Of a stretch of 64,000 nt of DNA, positions 25,657 to 33,730 are shown piece after piece. The stretch is from contig NZ_BCQA01000002.1 in the NCBI RefSeq assembly GCF_001748145.1, forward strand, positions 303,501 to 367,500. The letters are read 5' to 3'. The position numbers and the translations under genes are program-made. Source of the stretch: Bosea sp. BIWAKO-01. GTDB lineage: Bacteria > Pseudomonadota > Alphaproteobacteria > Rhizobiales > Beijerinckiaceae. Position 1 is the first letter of the stretch. The number at the start of each line of letters is the position of its first letter. The notes under the pieces were generated by a model that searched no databases, had not been told where the DNA came from, and saw only the letters and a program-made list of their open reading frames with translations.

Positions 25657-26433
25657 TCACATCGCCATCTGGCCGCCATCGATCGGCATTGCGATGCCGG
25701 TGATGACACGCGCCTCGTCCGAGGCGAGGAACAGGGCGGCGGCGGCGATATCCTCCGGCTCCGGCATCCGGGCGAGCGGGATGGTGGCGCGGAAGCGCTT
25801 CATCGCCTCGTCGCGGTCGCCGGCCATGCCAGGCAGGAAGGCTGATAGCATCGGCGTCTCCGTTACCGTCGGGCAGATCGCATTGACGCGAATGTTCTGC
25901 GGCGCGAGCTCGAGCGCGAGGCTGCGAACCAGCCCGACGATGCCGTGCTTGGCTACGGTGTAGAGGCTGAAATTGGGCTTGGCCTTCAGCCCCTGCAGCG
26001 AGGAGGTAAAGAGCAGCGCGGCCCCGGCGGGATTGCCGGCCGCGCTTTGGCGCAGGGCCGGCAAAGCGGCGCGCGTCATCTTGAGGACGCCGAGCAGGTT
26101 GACGCTCAGCACGCGCTCCAGCGTCGCATCGTCAATCGCCTCGAAGGCGCCGGTGAACGGTCCGCCGGCATTGTTGTGCAGGATGTCGAGTGCGCCGAAA
26201 CGCTCCAACGCGAAGGCGACGGACCGCGCACAATCCTCGCTGCTGGTGTGGTCGCAATGGCAATAGACGGCATTTGCGCCAATCTCGCCCGCGACGACCT
26301 CGCCGGTCGCGTCGGCGATGTCGGTGACGACAACTTTGGCGCCTTCGGCCGCGAAGCGCCGCGCCACTGCCTTGCCAAGCCCGGATCCGGCGCCGGTGAC
26401 GAGGGCGACCCTGCCTTGAAGCCGCCCGGTCAC
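25657..26433 (-). CDS. SDR-family oxidoreductase (GTG start)
   Basis: A 258-residue SDR: TGAGSGLG near residue 13, NNAGG near 90, Ser in FTSSLQGL, and Tyr-x3-Lys in YTVAKHGIVGLVRS. The C-terminal region reads TGIAMPIDGGQMAM. The GTG at 26433 is chosen because a GGAGG site sits 7 bp upstream and because it overlaps the stop of the small preceding gene (GTGA), a sign of coupled translation; a longer frame to 26604 overlaps that gene wholly. The catalytic triad is intact. Confidence 0.87.
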   Translation of the reverse strand: MTGRLQGRVALVTGAGSGLGKAVARRFAAEGAKVVVTDIADATGEVVAGEIGANAVYCHCDHTSSEDCARSVAFALERFGALDILHNNAGGPFTGAFEAIDDATLERVLSVNLLGVLKMTRAALPALRQSAAGNPAGAALLFTSSLQGLKAKPNFSLYTVAKHGIVGLVRSLALELAPQNIRVNAICPTVTETPMLSAFLPGMAGDRDEAMKRFRATIPLARMPEPEDIAAAALFLASDEARVITGIAMPIDGGQMAM

Positions 26434-26630
26434 GAATGCGCCTCCGTCAGTAGGAGGGCGGGCGGCGTGGCGACGGCAACCATCGCGGCGATCCGCCCGC
26501 GCAACTGGGTGGCCTGGCCCGTCAGGAGCGGATCCTGCGTGGCGCAGAGCCGCTCGGCATCGGCGAGCATCCGCGTCAGGATCGCATAGGCGTCCTCGTT
26601 GCACGATTCACGGCGACGCTCATCGCCCAT
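26430..26630 (-). CDS. Small hypothetical protein (66 aa), coupled to the SDR
   Basis: A 66-residue protein starting MGDERRRESCNEDAYAIL, mostly two predicted helices (DAYAILTRMLADAERLCA and ATQLRGRIAAMVAVAT), no signal peptide. A GGAAGGAAG site lies 6 bp before the ATG and its stop overlaps the GTG start of the SDR, so it appears to be a real gene of the operon. I do not recognise the family. It is shorter than and unlike the LvaB/DUF6285 partner of LvaA-type phosphotransferases, so I do not assign it there. Confidence 0.6.
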   Translation of the reverse strand: MGDERRRESCNEDAYAILTRMLADAERLCATQDPLLTGQATQLRGRIAAMVAVATPPALLLTEAHS

Positions 26631-26725
26631 CAGCTGCTTCCTTCCCGTTCGGCGGCCTCTTCTGTCACGGTTTGCCGTGCGCGGGCCTTGTTCATTGTCT
26701 TAGTGCGCCTTGCGGCGCGGTGCCG

Positions 26726-27520
26726 TCAGCTCTGGTAGACCGGCTTGCGCTTTTCCTTGAAGGCGAGCAGGCCCTCCGTCGCATCCGGCTCGGTGGTCGC
26801 GTAGTTCAGGACGAAGTCCATTTCGTAGCGCAATCCTTCCTCCAGATCGGAGGTCAGGGTCTTGTTGGCGAGGTGCTTGGCCGAGGCCAGCCCGACCCGG
26901 CTCTTCTCCGCCAGTTGTCCGACGAGCCGGTCCAGAGCGGGTTCGAGTTCGGTATGCGGCACGACCTCGTTGACGAGGCCGATTTCGCGCGCCTGCTCGG
27001 CCGTCAGGAGCTGGCCGGTCAGCATCAAGTGCTTCGCCCGCAGCAGGCCGATTGCGCGCGGCAGGCGTTGCGAGCCGCCGGCGCCGGGCAACTGCCCGAA
27101 ATTAAGATGGCCGTCGCCGATCCGCGCCGTATCCGCCGCGAGGACGAGATCGCAGGCGAGAAGCAATTCGAGCCCGCCGGCAACGCAGACGCCGTTGATC
27201 AGGGCAACATAGATCTTCCTGGAGTTCTCGATGCCCGTGAGCATCGCGTAGAAATCCTCGAGGAAGCCGGAGAACTCCGCAGGCTCGCGATAAAGCCTGA
27301 GATAGCCGTCGAGATCGCCACCGGCCGAGAAGCTGCGGCCGCTGCCGACGATGCTGACGAGGAAGACATCGTCCATCGCCTCGATTGCCTCGACGGCCTG
27401 CTTGAGCTCCCGCACGGTGGCCCAGTCGAGCGGATTGAGCTTGTCCGGCCGTTGGAGCGACAGGCGCGCATGTCCGCCGACCTTGTCCAGTCCGACATTC
27501 GCCATTTCTGTCGTGAGCAT
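26726..27520 (-). CDS. Enoyl-CoA hydratase/isomerase family protein
   Basis: A crotonase-fold protein of about 264 residues: a short N-terminus, the oxyanion loop SFSAGGDLDGYL near residue 60, 'ALINGVCVAGGLELLLACDL' near 95-115 with the first Glu, and 'GDGHLNFGQLPGAGGSQRLPR' near 120-140. The usual second catalytic Glu falls in a variant loop, so hydration versus isomerisation is open. The start is uncertain (27520, 27538 or 27556); an operator at 27564 rules out the longest frame. It leads the operon running through SDRs to the Liv transporter. Confidence 0.82.
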   Translation of the reverse strand: MLTTEMANVGLDKVGGHARLSLQRPDKLNPLDWATVRELKQAVEAIEAMDDVFLVSIVGSGRSFSAGGDLDGYLRLYREPAEFSGFLEDFYAMLTGIENSRKIYVALINGVCVAGGLELLLACDLVLAADTARIGDGHLNFGQLPGAGGSQRLPRAIGLLRAKHLMLTGQLLTAEQAREIGLVNEVVPHTELEPALDRLVGQLAEKSRVGLASAKHLANKTLTSDLEEGLRYEMDFVLNYATTEPDATEGLLAFKEKRKPVYQS

Positions 27521-27563
27521 CCCACCCTGCGGCAGCATCGTTTTTATTGAATCCATTGTCCGC

Positions 27564-27574
27564 TTGTCCGACAA
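27564..27574. promoter_or_regulatory. Predicted GntR operator (exact palindrome)
   Basis: TTGTCCGACAA sits 44 bp before the enoyl-CoA hydratase start and would overlap its promoter, a repressor position. It is preceded by a further ATTGTCCG half-site. Identical to the sites at 15083 and 28904. Confidence 0.7.
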
Positions 27575-27668
27575 CGGGACGTTAGCATCACCACCTGCCC
27601 CGTCAAGAGAGGAGTGATGCCGCGTCGCCGCTTTTTGGCGTGCGGGAGTCCGAAAGGCGCAGGGCCCG

Positions 27669-28850
27669 TCAGGCCCGCTCGAAGATCGCCGCGATGCCTT
27701 GCCCGCCGCCGATACACATGGTCACGAGGGCGTAACGACCGCCGACGCGCCGGAGTTCATGAACCGCCTTCACGACGTTAATGGCCCCGGTCGCACCGAC
27801 TGGGTGGCCGAGCGAGATCCCGCTGCCATTCGGATTGACGATGGCCGGATCGAAATCGAGTTCGCGGGAGACGGCGCAGGCCTGTGCCGCAAAGGCCTCG
27901 TTCGATTCTATGACGGAGAGGTCACCGACCTTGAGCCCCGCCTTCGCCAGCGCCTTGCGCGTCGCGGGGACAGGGCCGATGCCCATATATTCGGGATCGA
28001 CGCCGGCATGGCCGTAGGCGACTAGCCGTGCGAGCGGCTTCACGCCCGTTTTGCGGACGGCATCGCCGCTGACGAGCACGACCGCCGCCGCACCATCATT
28101 GATGCCGGACGCGTTGCCGGCCGTGACCGAGCCCCCCTCCTTCTTGAAGACAGTGCGCAGCCCGGAGAGATCGGCCTCCTTCACCTCGTGGCGAACATGC
28201 TCGTCCTCGGCGAAGATCGCCGACCCCGAGCGCGTCTTGATCTCAATCCCAGTGATCTGGTCCTTGAAGCGGCCTTCGCGGATCGCGCGAGAGGCCCGTC
28301 GGTGGCTTTCGACGGCCAGCGCGTCCTGCGTCTCCCGGTCAATGCCGTAGCGCGCGGCGACGTTCTCCGCCGTCACTCCCATCAGCATCTGGCCAAAAGG
28401 ATCGCGCAGCGCGCCGTCCAGCATGTCGACCATCACCGTGTCGCCCATCTTCACACCCCAGCGCATGGCAGGGGAGAGGAAGGGCGCGCGGTTCATGCTC
28501 TCGGAACCGCCGCCGAGCGTGATCTCGGCATCGCCGAGCAGAATTGCCTGAGCCGCCGTGATCACGGCCTGAAGCCCGGAGCCGCACAGACGATTGACCG
28601 TCATCGCCGGCGTCTCGACGGGGATACCGCCATTCACCGCCGCAACACGCGCGATATAGGCGTCGCGCGGCTCCGTCTGGATGACCTGGCCCCAGGCGAC
28701 ATGGTCAATTTCGGAGGGCTCCACGCCGCTATCAGCAACGGCGCTCCTGACCAAAGCGCTCCCGAGTTCCCCGGGCGCAACATCCTTCAGTGACCCACCG
28801 AAGGTGCCAATCGCGCTTCGGCGCGCTGCAACAATAAAGACATCCGTCAT
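27669..28850 (-). CDS. Acetyl-CoA C-acyltransferase (canonical thiolase)
   Basis: A 393-residue thiolase with all catalytic elements: Cys in NRLCGSGLQAV near residue 89, ESNEAFAAQA near 315, His in GISLGHPVGATGAIN near 350 and Cys in TMCIGGGQGIAAIF near 380. It begins MTDVFIVAARRSAIGTFGGS. It catalyses CoA-dependent cleavage of a 3-oxoacyl-CoA to acetyl-CoA, the last pathway step. It faces its own operator at 28904 and is separated from the hydratase operon by 95 bp, which has a second operator, so it may be transcribed alone. Confidence 0.92.
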   Translation of the reverse strand: MTDVFIVAARRSAIGTFGGSLKDVAPGELGSALVRSAVADSGVEPSEIDHVAWGQVIQTEPRDAYIARVAAVNGGIPVETPAMTVNRLCGSGLQAVITAAQAILLGDAEITLGGGSESMNRAPFLSPAMRWGVKMGDTVMVDMLDGALRDPFGQMLMGVTAENVAARYGIDRETQDALAVESHRRASRAIREGRFKDQITGIEIKTRSGSAIFAEDEHVRHEVKEADLSGLRTVFKKEGGSVTAGNASGINDGAAAVVLVSGDAVRKTGVKPLARLVAYGHAGVDPEYMGIGPVPATRKALAKAGLKVGDLSVIESNEAFAAQACAVSRELDFDPAIVNPNGSGISLGHPVGATGAINVVKAVHELRRVGGRYALVTMCIGGGQGIAAIFERA

Positions 28851-28903
28851 CGAGAAGTCCCAATCCCGCTCAGAAAGGTCATTAGGTATACGTTAATGTC
28901 GGC

Positions 28904-28914
28904 TTGTCCGACAA
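28904..28914. promoter_or_regulatory. Predicted GntR operator (exact palindrome)
   Basis: TTGTCCGACAA lies 54 bp before the thiolase ATG at 28850, the third exact copy in the cluster. It is the last one to the right and marks the boundary of the presumed regulon. Confidence 0.7.
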
Positions 28915-29058
28915 TCAACATGGCATTCAATTTGCGGGTTTTTCAAAGGCGCGCCGATTGATCGGCGCGCGCTGGGCTCGCGCCCATGGTGGCAAAGATA
29001 ATCCTCGCGGCTGCCGTCCAGATGCGTGGGACACCTCGATCCGTCCCGAGGCTGCCGT

Positions 29059-29178
29059 GAACGTCCGCTTCCGGGCGGTGGCTCGGGGTCCGGTCATGGC
29101 GCATTTTCCCCGGACAACCGACGGGCGTTTGTGGCCCATTCCGGACGCTGAGTACGTCCGCTTTTAGGCAGTCCACTT
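29059..29178 (+). repeat. Dispersed repeat, core copy
   Basis: ACGTCCGCTTCCGGGCGG at the left, GGCGCATTTTCCCCGGACAA in the middle and ACGTCCGCTTTTAGGCAG at the right match the core at 8011-8130; the central 40 bp are identical. It fills much of the 405-bp gap between the thiolase and the hypothetical gene at 29256. The rest of that gap has no gene. Confidence 0.75.
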
Positions 29179-29255
29179 CGGCGGATTAACGCGCGGGCAT
29201 GGACACCTGCCCTGCCGGCGGGGCACTCTGTCGCCCTGGGGACGGGGCTTTCGAC

Positions 29256-30512
29256 ATGATGATGGAAGAATGGGAGGGCCGGGTCGAAGCCGAGCGTCTG
29301 GCGCTGTCGGCGCCCGAGGTCGTCTATGATTTCCTCGCGAAACTCGGGCCGCCGGAGCTCAAATGGTTTCCCCGCGTGCCAGATTTCCTCGTCGAGCGTC
29401 TCATCGCCCGCAACGAGCCGCTGATCGATCTCGGGTTGGCTCGGTTCACAACGAATGACCGGGTGCTTGGACCGCTATGGGAGCGGGGCGACGTGGTGCG
29501 GCTAGCCCTGGTCGCCAACAGGTCGATGATCTACATCCCGCCCTCGGTCGACCTGAAGCCGCTCTTGGAGGGGGCGTCCCGGGATTTCATCCACGCGATG
29601 ATGACCAACCCGACAATCGAGCCGGAATTGCTCGCTGGCCTCTTGGCCAACACCGTCAACCTGGAGCCAGAGGCCTGGTGGAACGTGTGCGCCTCCGGGA
29701 TCATGAATCCCCGGCTTAAGCACACGATCAAGGCCGACACGTTCGACGAGCAGGTCCAGGCTTGGGATCACGAAAAGCCGATCGGCGCCGTTTGGGATCT
29801 GTTCCTCACCGCGCCGGCGACGCCGAAATGGGCGTCGGCGCTCTCGAATGTCGGCTCGATACCATTCCTCCTGGTGCTGCCGGATCGCTTCTATCCGGAC
29901 ATGAAAACCGAGGAAGGGCGCGAGGACTGGGGGCAAACCCACGGGCGCCGGAACGCCGCGTATCGCGAGCTATTCATGAAAGCCGTCCAGGAAAAGTGGG
30001 TCGGGCCGGAGGGCGTCGGAAACGAGGGTCGGCTCGGCAATTTCGTGTGGGTCCGGCGCGGATTCGCGGAGGCCTATGTCCGCTCGATCTTCGGGCACGA
30101 CGAGAGGATAAAGTTCGCGACGCATGCCGATCCAGCCTTCCGCATCGGCTACTACCTGGCCGCCGACGTCCGGCCGGAATGGCCGATCGAGGACTATATC
30201 GAGCGTGACGGCATGGAATTCGTCGAGGCGGTGGCGATGAACGATTCGCTCTATCTGCGGATGAATTGCGACATTCAGCGCCGGTTGAAAGCCGTGGTGC
30301 GGGAGCAGACGAAGAATTTCGACCACGTGATCACGTCCATGAAGCGCTGGCGCGAGCGCATGGTCGCCAAGGACCCCGAGCTCTATGGCGACACGCCTAC
30401 CGAGGAGATGTTGGAGCACTGCCGGCGCGCGGACGAATTGGCCGCCCGCCGCGAGCGGATGGCGGCCCCGATGGAGGCCGCCAAGCCGGTCAAAAAGGGT
30501 TGGTTCCGCTAA
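29256..30512 (+). CDS. Hypothetical protein (418 aa)
   Basis: A 418-residue cytoplasmic-looking protein with no signal peptide or membrane span. It is rich in Trp and Pro, with helical repeats of the kind LAGLLANTVNLEPEAWWNV and a basic C-terminal tail ending KPVKKGWFR. I recognise no domain. The GGGGACGGGG purine stretch before 29256 favours the MMMEEWEG start over the upstream ATG at 29199. It overlaps nothing and stands between the repeat and a TPR remnant. Codon use is that of a real gene, so I count it as one, function unknown. Confidence 0.75.
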   Translation: MMMEEWEGRVEAERLALSAPEVVYDFLAKLGPPELKWFPRVPDFLVERLIARNEPLIDLGLARFTTNDRVLGPLWERGDVVRLALVANRSMIYIPPSVDLKPLLEGASRDFIHAMMTNPTIEPELLAGLLANTVNLEPEAWWNVCASGIMNPRLKHTIKADTFDEQVQAWDHEKPIGAVWDLFLTAPATPKWASALSNVGSIPFLLVLPDRFYPDMKTEEGREDWGQTHGRRNAAYRELFMKAVQEKWVGPEGVGNEGRLGNFVWVRRGFAEAYVRSIFGHDERIKFATHADPAFRIGYYLAADVRPEWPIEDYIERDGMEFVEAVAMNDSLYLRMNCDIQRRLKAVVREQTKNFDHVITSMKRWRERMVAKDPELYGDTPTEEMLEHCRRADELAARRERMAAPMEAAKPVKKGWFR

Positions 30513-30515
30513 GGC

Positions 30516-30911
30516 CTAGCGGCACTCCTTCCGGCCCTTGTAGTTGGTGTTGAAATAGACGGCCATAGCCATAGATGACCCGCTGCGCGGGGGCCGCTCC
30601 CGTCGGCCAATCGCCATGAATTGCGTTTCTAAGACCATAATGGGCTCATAGGTGGGGATCGCCTGGCCGCGCCTAACTGCCGCCTCGGCGAGTTGCTTGA
30701 AGCCGTTAAAGTCGCCGCCATCGAACATGGTGGCAGCTCGAGCCATCATGGCATTGGCATCGCCAGGCGCCAGTTCAAGCGCCCGTTTCGTGGCCTCGCG
30801 TGCCCGCGTGACGGCTGCCACGCCGTCGGCACGTGGGTTGGGCCCACCCGGTATTGCTGAGCGTAGACAGTCAGGAAGCGGTTTGGGAATCCGTTCTGCC
30901 GACAGGGCCAA
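30516..30911 (-). pseudogene. TPR-like fragment
   Basis: The minus strand encodes about 130 residues with one clear TPR-like helix pair (REATKRALELAPGDANAMMAR, split as REATKRALEL and APGDANAMMAR, then TMFDGGDFNGFKQLAEAAV), of the sort found in the C-terminal repeats of adenylate-cyclase-like regulators. The N-terminal part and further repeats are missing. It begins with MALSAERIPKP, which is unlike a natural start for the family. Probably a remnant, possibly expressed. Confidence 0.4.
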
Positions 30912-30920
30912 ACTGCGCCC

Positions 30921-31637
30921 TTACCAGGTTTCCATCGACGTTCGAACGTCGACCTCGAACGACCACGCCCTACGGTGCTGACGATAGAGGAAAGCATAGC
31001 ATTCTACGATGCCTTCGATATCGAGCAACCGCTCGCGGTGGGAGCCGGCGTCCGGGAAGCGGCTGTGAATCTTGTCGCCGTCGACGGCGCCATCGACGAC
31101 GACGTGGCCGACATGGATTCCTGCGGGACCATATTCCTTGGCCATCGCCTGGGCCAATGTACGTAAACCCGCCTTGGCAGAATTGAAAGCGCCATAGCCA
31201 GCCCGGCCTCGCAGCGAAGCGCTGGCGCCGGTGAACAGGATTGTACCTCGCTTCCCGGGAACCATGCGGCGGAGCGCTTCCCGCCCGAACAGGAAGCCGC
31301 CGAAACACACAACCCGCCAGCTATTCTCGAAATAGCCGGCGTCCATCTCAAGAATATCACCCGCGGTATTGTTGCCCGCATTGTAGATGGCGAGGTCCAC
31401 CCCGGCGCCGGCATTGTCGAACAATGCGACGATATCGGCTTCGTCTGTCGCGTCCGCCACGAAGGAGGAAGCCTTGCCGCCCGCTCTCTCGATATCGGCG
31501 ACGACCGCATCCAGCGATGCCTGCGTGCGTCCGGACACGATGATGTCGAGCCCTTCCCTTGCAAAGCGCTTGCAAAGCTGGGCACCCAGTCCTCGATCCG
31601 GGCCAACGCCGACAATTACCGCCTTGAGCATTGACAT
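30921..31637 (-). CDS. SDR-family protein with Phe in place of the catalytic Tyr
   Basis: A 238-residue Rossmann-fold protein starting MSMLKAVIVGVGPDRG, with the SDR motif in the form GVGPDRGLG. NAG is present (IYNAGNN), and Ser occurs in TGASASLRGRAG. The catalytic tetrad normally reads Tyr-x3-Lys, but here it is FNSAKAGLRTL, so Phe replaces Tyr. Some SDR subfamilies share this FxxxK form and use other residues, so the protein may not be an ordinary dehydrogenase. It is upstream in the direction of nothing else: its nearest partner (31740) is in the same direction, 103 bp away. Confidence 0.78.
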   Translation of the reverse strand: MSMLKAVIVGVGPDRGLGAQLCKRFAREGLDIIVSGRTQASLDAVVADIERAGGKASSFVADATDEADIVALFDNAGAGVDLAIYNAGNNTAGDILEMDAGYFENSWRVVCFGGFLFGREALRRMVPGKRGTILFTGASASLRGRAGYGAFNSAKAGLRTLAQAMAKEYGPAGIHVGHVVVDGAVDGDKIHSRFPDAGSHRERLLDIEGIVECYAFLYRQHRRAWSFEVDVRTSMETW

Positions 31638-31739
31638 CGTCCCAATGTGCTGACCGGACAACATGATTACATATTTGGACCGCGGCGACCCGCGCGGAAA
31701 TCGGCCGCCGAAGCGTCCTTGATCACTAGTCCTGTTGTT

Positions 31740-32459
31740 TCAGATGGTAATCCTGCCAGTTGAACCGCCGCCATCGACGAATAGGGTCTGCCCGGTGATG
31801 TAGCCGGCATCTTCCGAGAGCAGGAAGGCTATGGCGGCGGCAAGCTCTTCCGGCTTACCGAGGCGCCGCATCGGAATGATCGAAAGGAAACGCTTTTCCG
31901 CTTCACTGCCGATCGGCGTGTTCTGTCGGAACATCTCCGTTTCCACCGGGCCTGGCGCAACCGCGTTGACAGTGATCCCGGTCTCAGCCAGCTCCAGCGC
32001 CCAGGTACGCGTGAGACTGTTAATCGCCGCCTTGGCGGCAGCATAGGCACTGCGTTGCGCAATGCCCACGACCACCATGCTGGAAAGGTTGACGATGCGG
32101 CCCCAGCCCTTCGCCCGCATGGTCGGCAAGATCGCCTGCACCGTCTGGATCGTCGGGTGCAGATTCCCTCGCAAGATGTCGTCCACGTCCACGAGATCGA
32201 TCTCGCCCAGCCGATGCATACGGATCATGCCGAGATTGTTGACGACGCCATCGAAGGAGTATCGCTGGGCGAGGTCGGCAAGGGCTTGTTCCGAGGCCTT
32301 GTTGTCGTTGAGATCGATCGACACGAGCGTACCCGGAAAGCGCGGATCCTTGCCGCGAGCTATCCCGACAACGTGATGACCGGCCGCGGCGAGCCGCGAC
32401 GAGAGGGCGCGCCCGATGCCTTTGCTGGCGCCGGTGACGAGAAAGGTGCGCTGAGTCAT
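31740..32459 (-). CDS. SDR-family oxidoreductase
   Basis: A 239-residue classical SDR: TGASKGIG near residue 9, NNLG in place of NNAG (VVNNLGMIRM), Ser in NLSSMVVVG, and the YAAAKAAINSL pair. The C-terminal region reads ITGQTLFVDGGGSTG. The start at 32459 fits the fold. It sits 45 bp after the ene-reductase gene, in the same direction and probably the same operon, a pair suggestive of reducing an unsaturated carbonyl and then the ketone. Confidence 0.86.
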   Translation of the reverse strand: MTQRTFLVTGASKGIGRALSSRLAAAGHHVVGIARGKDPRFPGTLVSIDLNDNKASEQALADLAQRYSFDGVVNNLGMIRMHRLGEIDLVDVDDILRGNLHPTIQTVQAILPTMRAKGWGRIVNLSSMVVVGIAQRSAYAAAKAAINSLTRTWALELAETGITVNAVAPGPVETEMFRQNTPIGSEAEKRFLSIIPMRRLGKPEELAAAIAFLLSEDAGYITGQTLFVDGGGSTGRITI

Positions 32460-32504
32460 GATTTCAACTCCTCTTCGATCGATTACGCGGTTGCAAAAGG
32501 CCGA

Positions 32505-33620
32505 TCATGCTGTCGCCAGCTCGTCGTAGCTGGGATAGTCGATGTACCCGTGAGGACCCGCGGTATAGAAAGTGTCGGAATTCCACTCGTTCAGCGGCAG
32601 ATCCTGGCGTAGCCGTTCGACCAGATCGGGATTTGCCAGGAACGGCTTCCCGATACCGATCAGATCCGCTTCGCCGACATCAATCGCGGCCTGCCCGCTT
32701 TCTCTGAGATAGCCACCGGTGAGGATCACCGGCCCCCGAAACGCGCTGCGGAACTCTCGCAGGAAGGTCGCGGGAATGGTGATGTCGTCGACCCACCGGG
32801 TTTGATCGCTGAAATGGGCAAAGGCGATGCCGCGCTTGGCGAGCTCGGCTGCGAGCGTCAGATAGGTCTCGGCCTCGTCATCAAACGCCGGCATCTCATT
32901 ATACCGGCCGAAAGGCGACAGCCGGATCCCCAGACGTTCGCCGCCGATCGCGTCGATCACAGCATCGACGGCTTCCAGCGTGAAACGAAGGCGGTTCTCG
33001 CGCGAGCCGCCATAGCGATCGTCGCGCGTGTTGATCGCACCGTTGATGAACTGATCGGGCAGATAGCCATTCGCGGCATGGATCTCGACACCGTCCAGCC
33101 CGCCTTCACGAGCATTGCGCGCCGCCTGCGCGAACTCACTGACAATTTGCGACACCTCCTCGATCCGCAGGGCACGCGGCTTAGGCTGCACAAGGACCGC
33201 CGGCTGGCCCTTCTCATCGAAGGCCATGACGATCGCCTTTTCGGCTCCCTTGTCGGTCGAGCTGACCGTCTGCTGGCCGTTCGGCTGGTGGGTGGGGTGG
33301 CTCGCGCGCCCACCGTGGCGAAGTTGCCCGAAGATCAGCCCGTCATGATCATGAACCTCGCGGGTGACCGAGCGCCATGCTTCGATCTGGGTCGACGTAT
33401 AGAGGCCCGGCTCGAACGCCCAGGTGCGCGCCCATGGGCTGATCGCGATGCTGCCGGTGATGATCAGCCCGGCACTGGCGCGCTGCGAGAAATAGCGGGC
33501 GGTGTCGGCATCCGGGGCCCATTCGCTATTGCGTGCCCGCGACCGTTCCATCGGAGCCATGACAATGCGATTCTTGAGGCAGAACGGGCCGAGGTCATAG
33601 GGGTCGAACAGGAATGACAT
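32505..33620 (-). CDS. Old Yellow Enzyme family ene-reductase (NemA-like)
   Basis: A 371-residue TIM-barrel flavoprotein. Typical residues: FDPYDLGPFCLKNRIVMAPM near the start, FGQLRHGGRASHP near residue 95 with the His that holds the substrate, 'GVEIHAANGYLPDQFING' near 180 with the His/Asn pair, 'DDRYGGSRENRLRF' near 205, and GGYLRESGQAAID near 300. It reduces activated C=C bonds with NAD(P)H. The start at 33620 (MSFLFDP) is better than the longer frame, which would cover the operator. It is divergent from the LysR gene, its likely regulator. Confidence 0.9.
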   Translation of the reverse strand: MSFLFDPYDLGPFCLKNRIVMAPMERSRARNSEWAPDADTARYFSQRASAGLIITGSIAISPWARTWAFEPGLYTSTQIEAWRSVTREVHDHDGLIFGQLRHGGRASHPTHQPNGQQTVSSTDKGAEKAIVMAFDEKGQPAVLVQPKPRALRIEEVSQIVSEFAQAARNAREGGLDGVEIHAANGYLPDQFINGAINTRDDRYGGSRENRLRFTLEAVDAVIDAIGGERLGIRLSPFGRYNEMPAFDDEAETYLTLAAELAKRGIAFAHFSDQTRWVDDITIPATFLREFRSAFRGPVILTGGYLRESGQAAIDVGEADLIGIGKPFLANPDLVERLRQDLPLNEWNSDTFYTAGPHGYIDYPSYDELATA

Positions 33621-33628
33621 AGATCTGC

Positions 33629-33656
33629 TCCAGTGGAGAATTGATGCTCCACTGGA
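33629..33656. promoter_or_regulatory. Inverted repeat, likely LysR operator
   Basis: TCCAGTGGAG (33629-33638) and CTCCACTGGA (33647-33656) form a perfect 10-bp inverted repeat with an 8-bp spacer in the 110-bp divergent gap between the ene-reductase and the lysR gene. This is the usual position for a LysR-type binding site. Confidence 0.7.
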
Positions 33657-33730
33657 CATAATGTAGCGTGAAGATCCCTATTAGACGCCACTTACGCGAC
33701 TCTCTGTTGCGGACGGAGCTACAAAGCTCG

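Noticed and set aside
30516..30911. Functional gene for a TPR protein
   Set aside because: Only one TPR-like helix pair is seen, with no natural start, so I list it as a remnant.
31640..31665. GntR operator before the SDR at 31637
   Set aside because: ACCGGACAACATG has only one half-site; the second half does not match.
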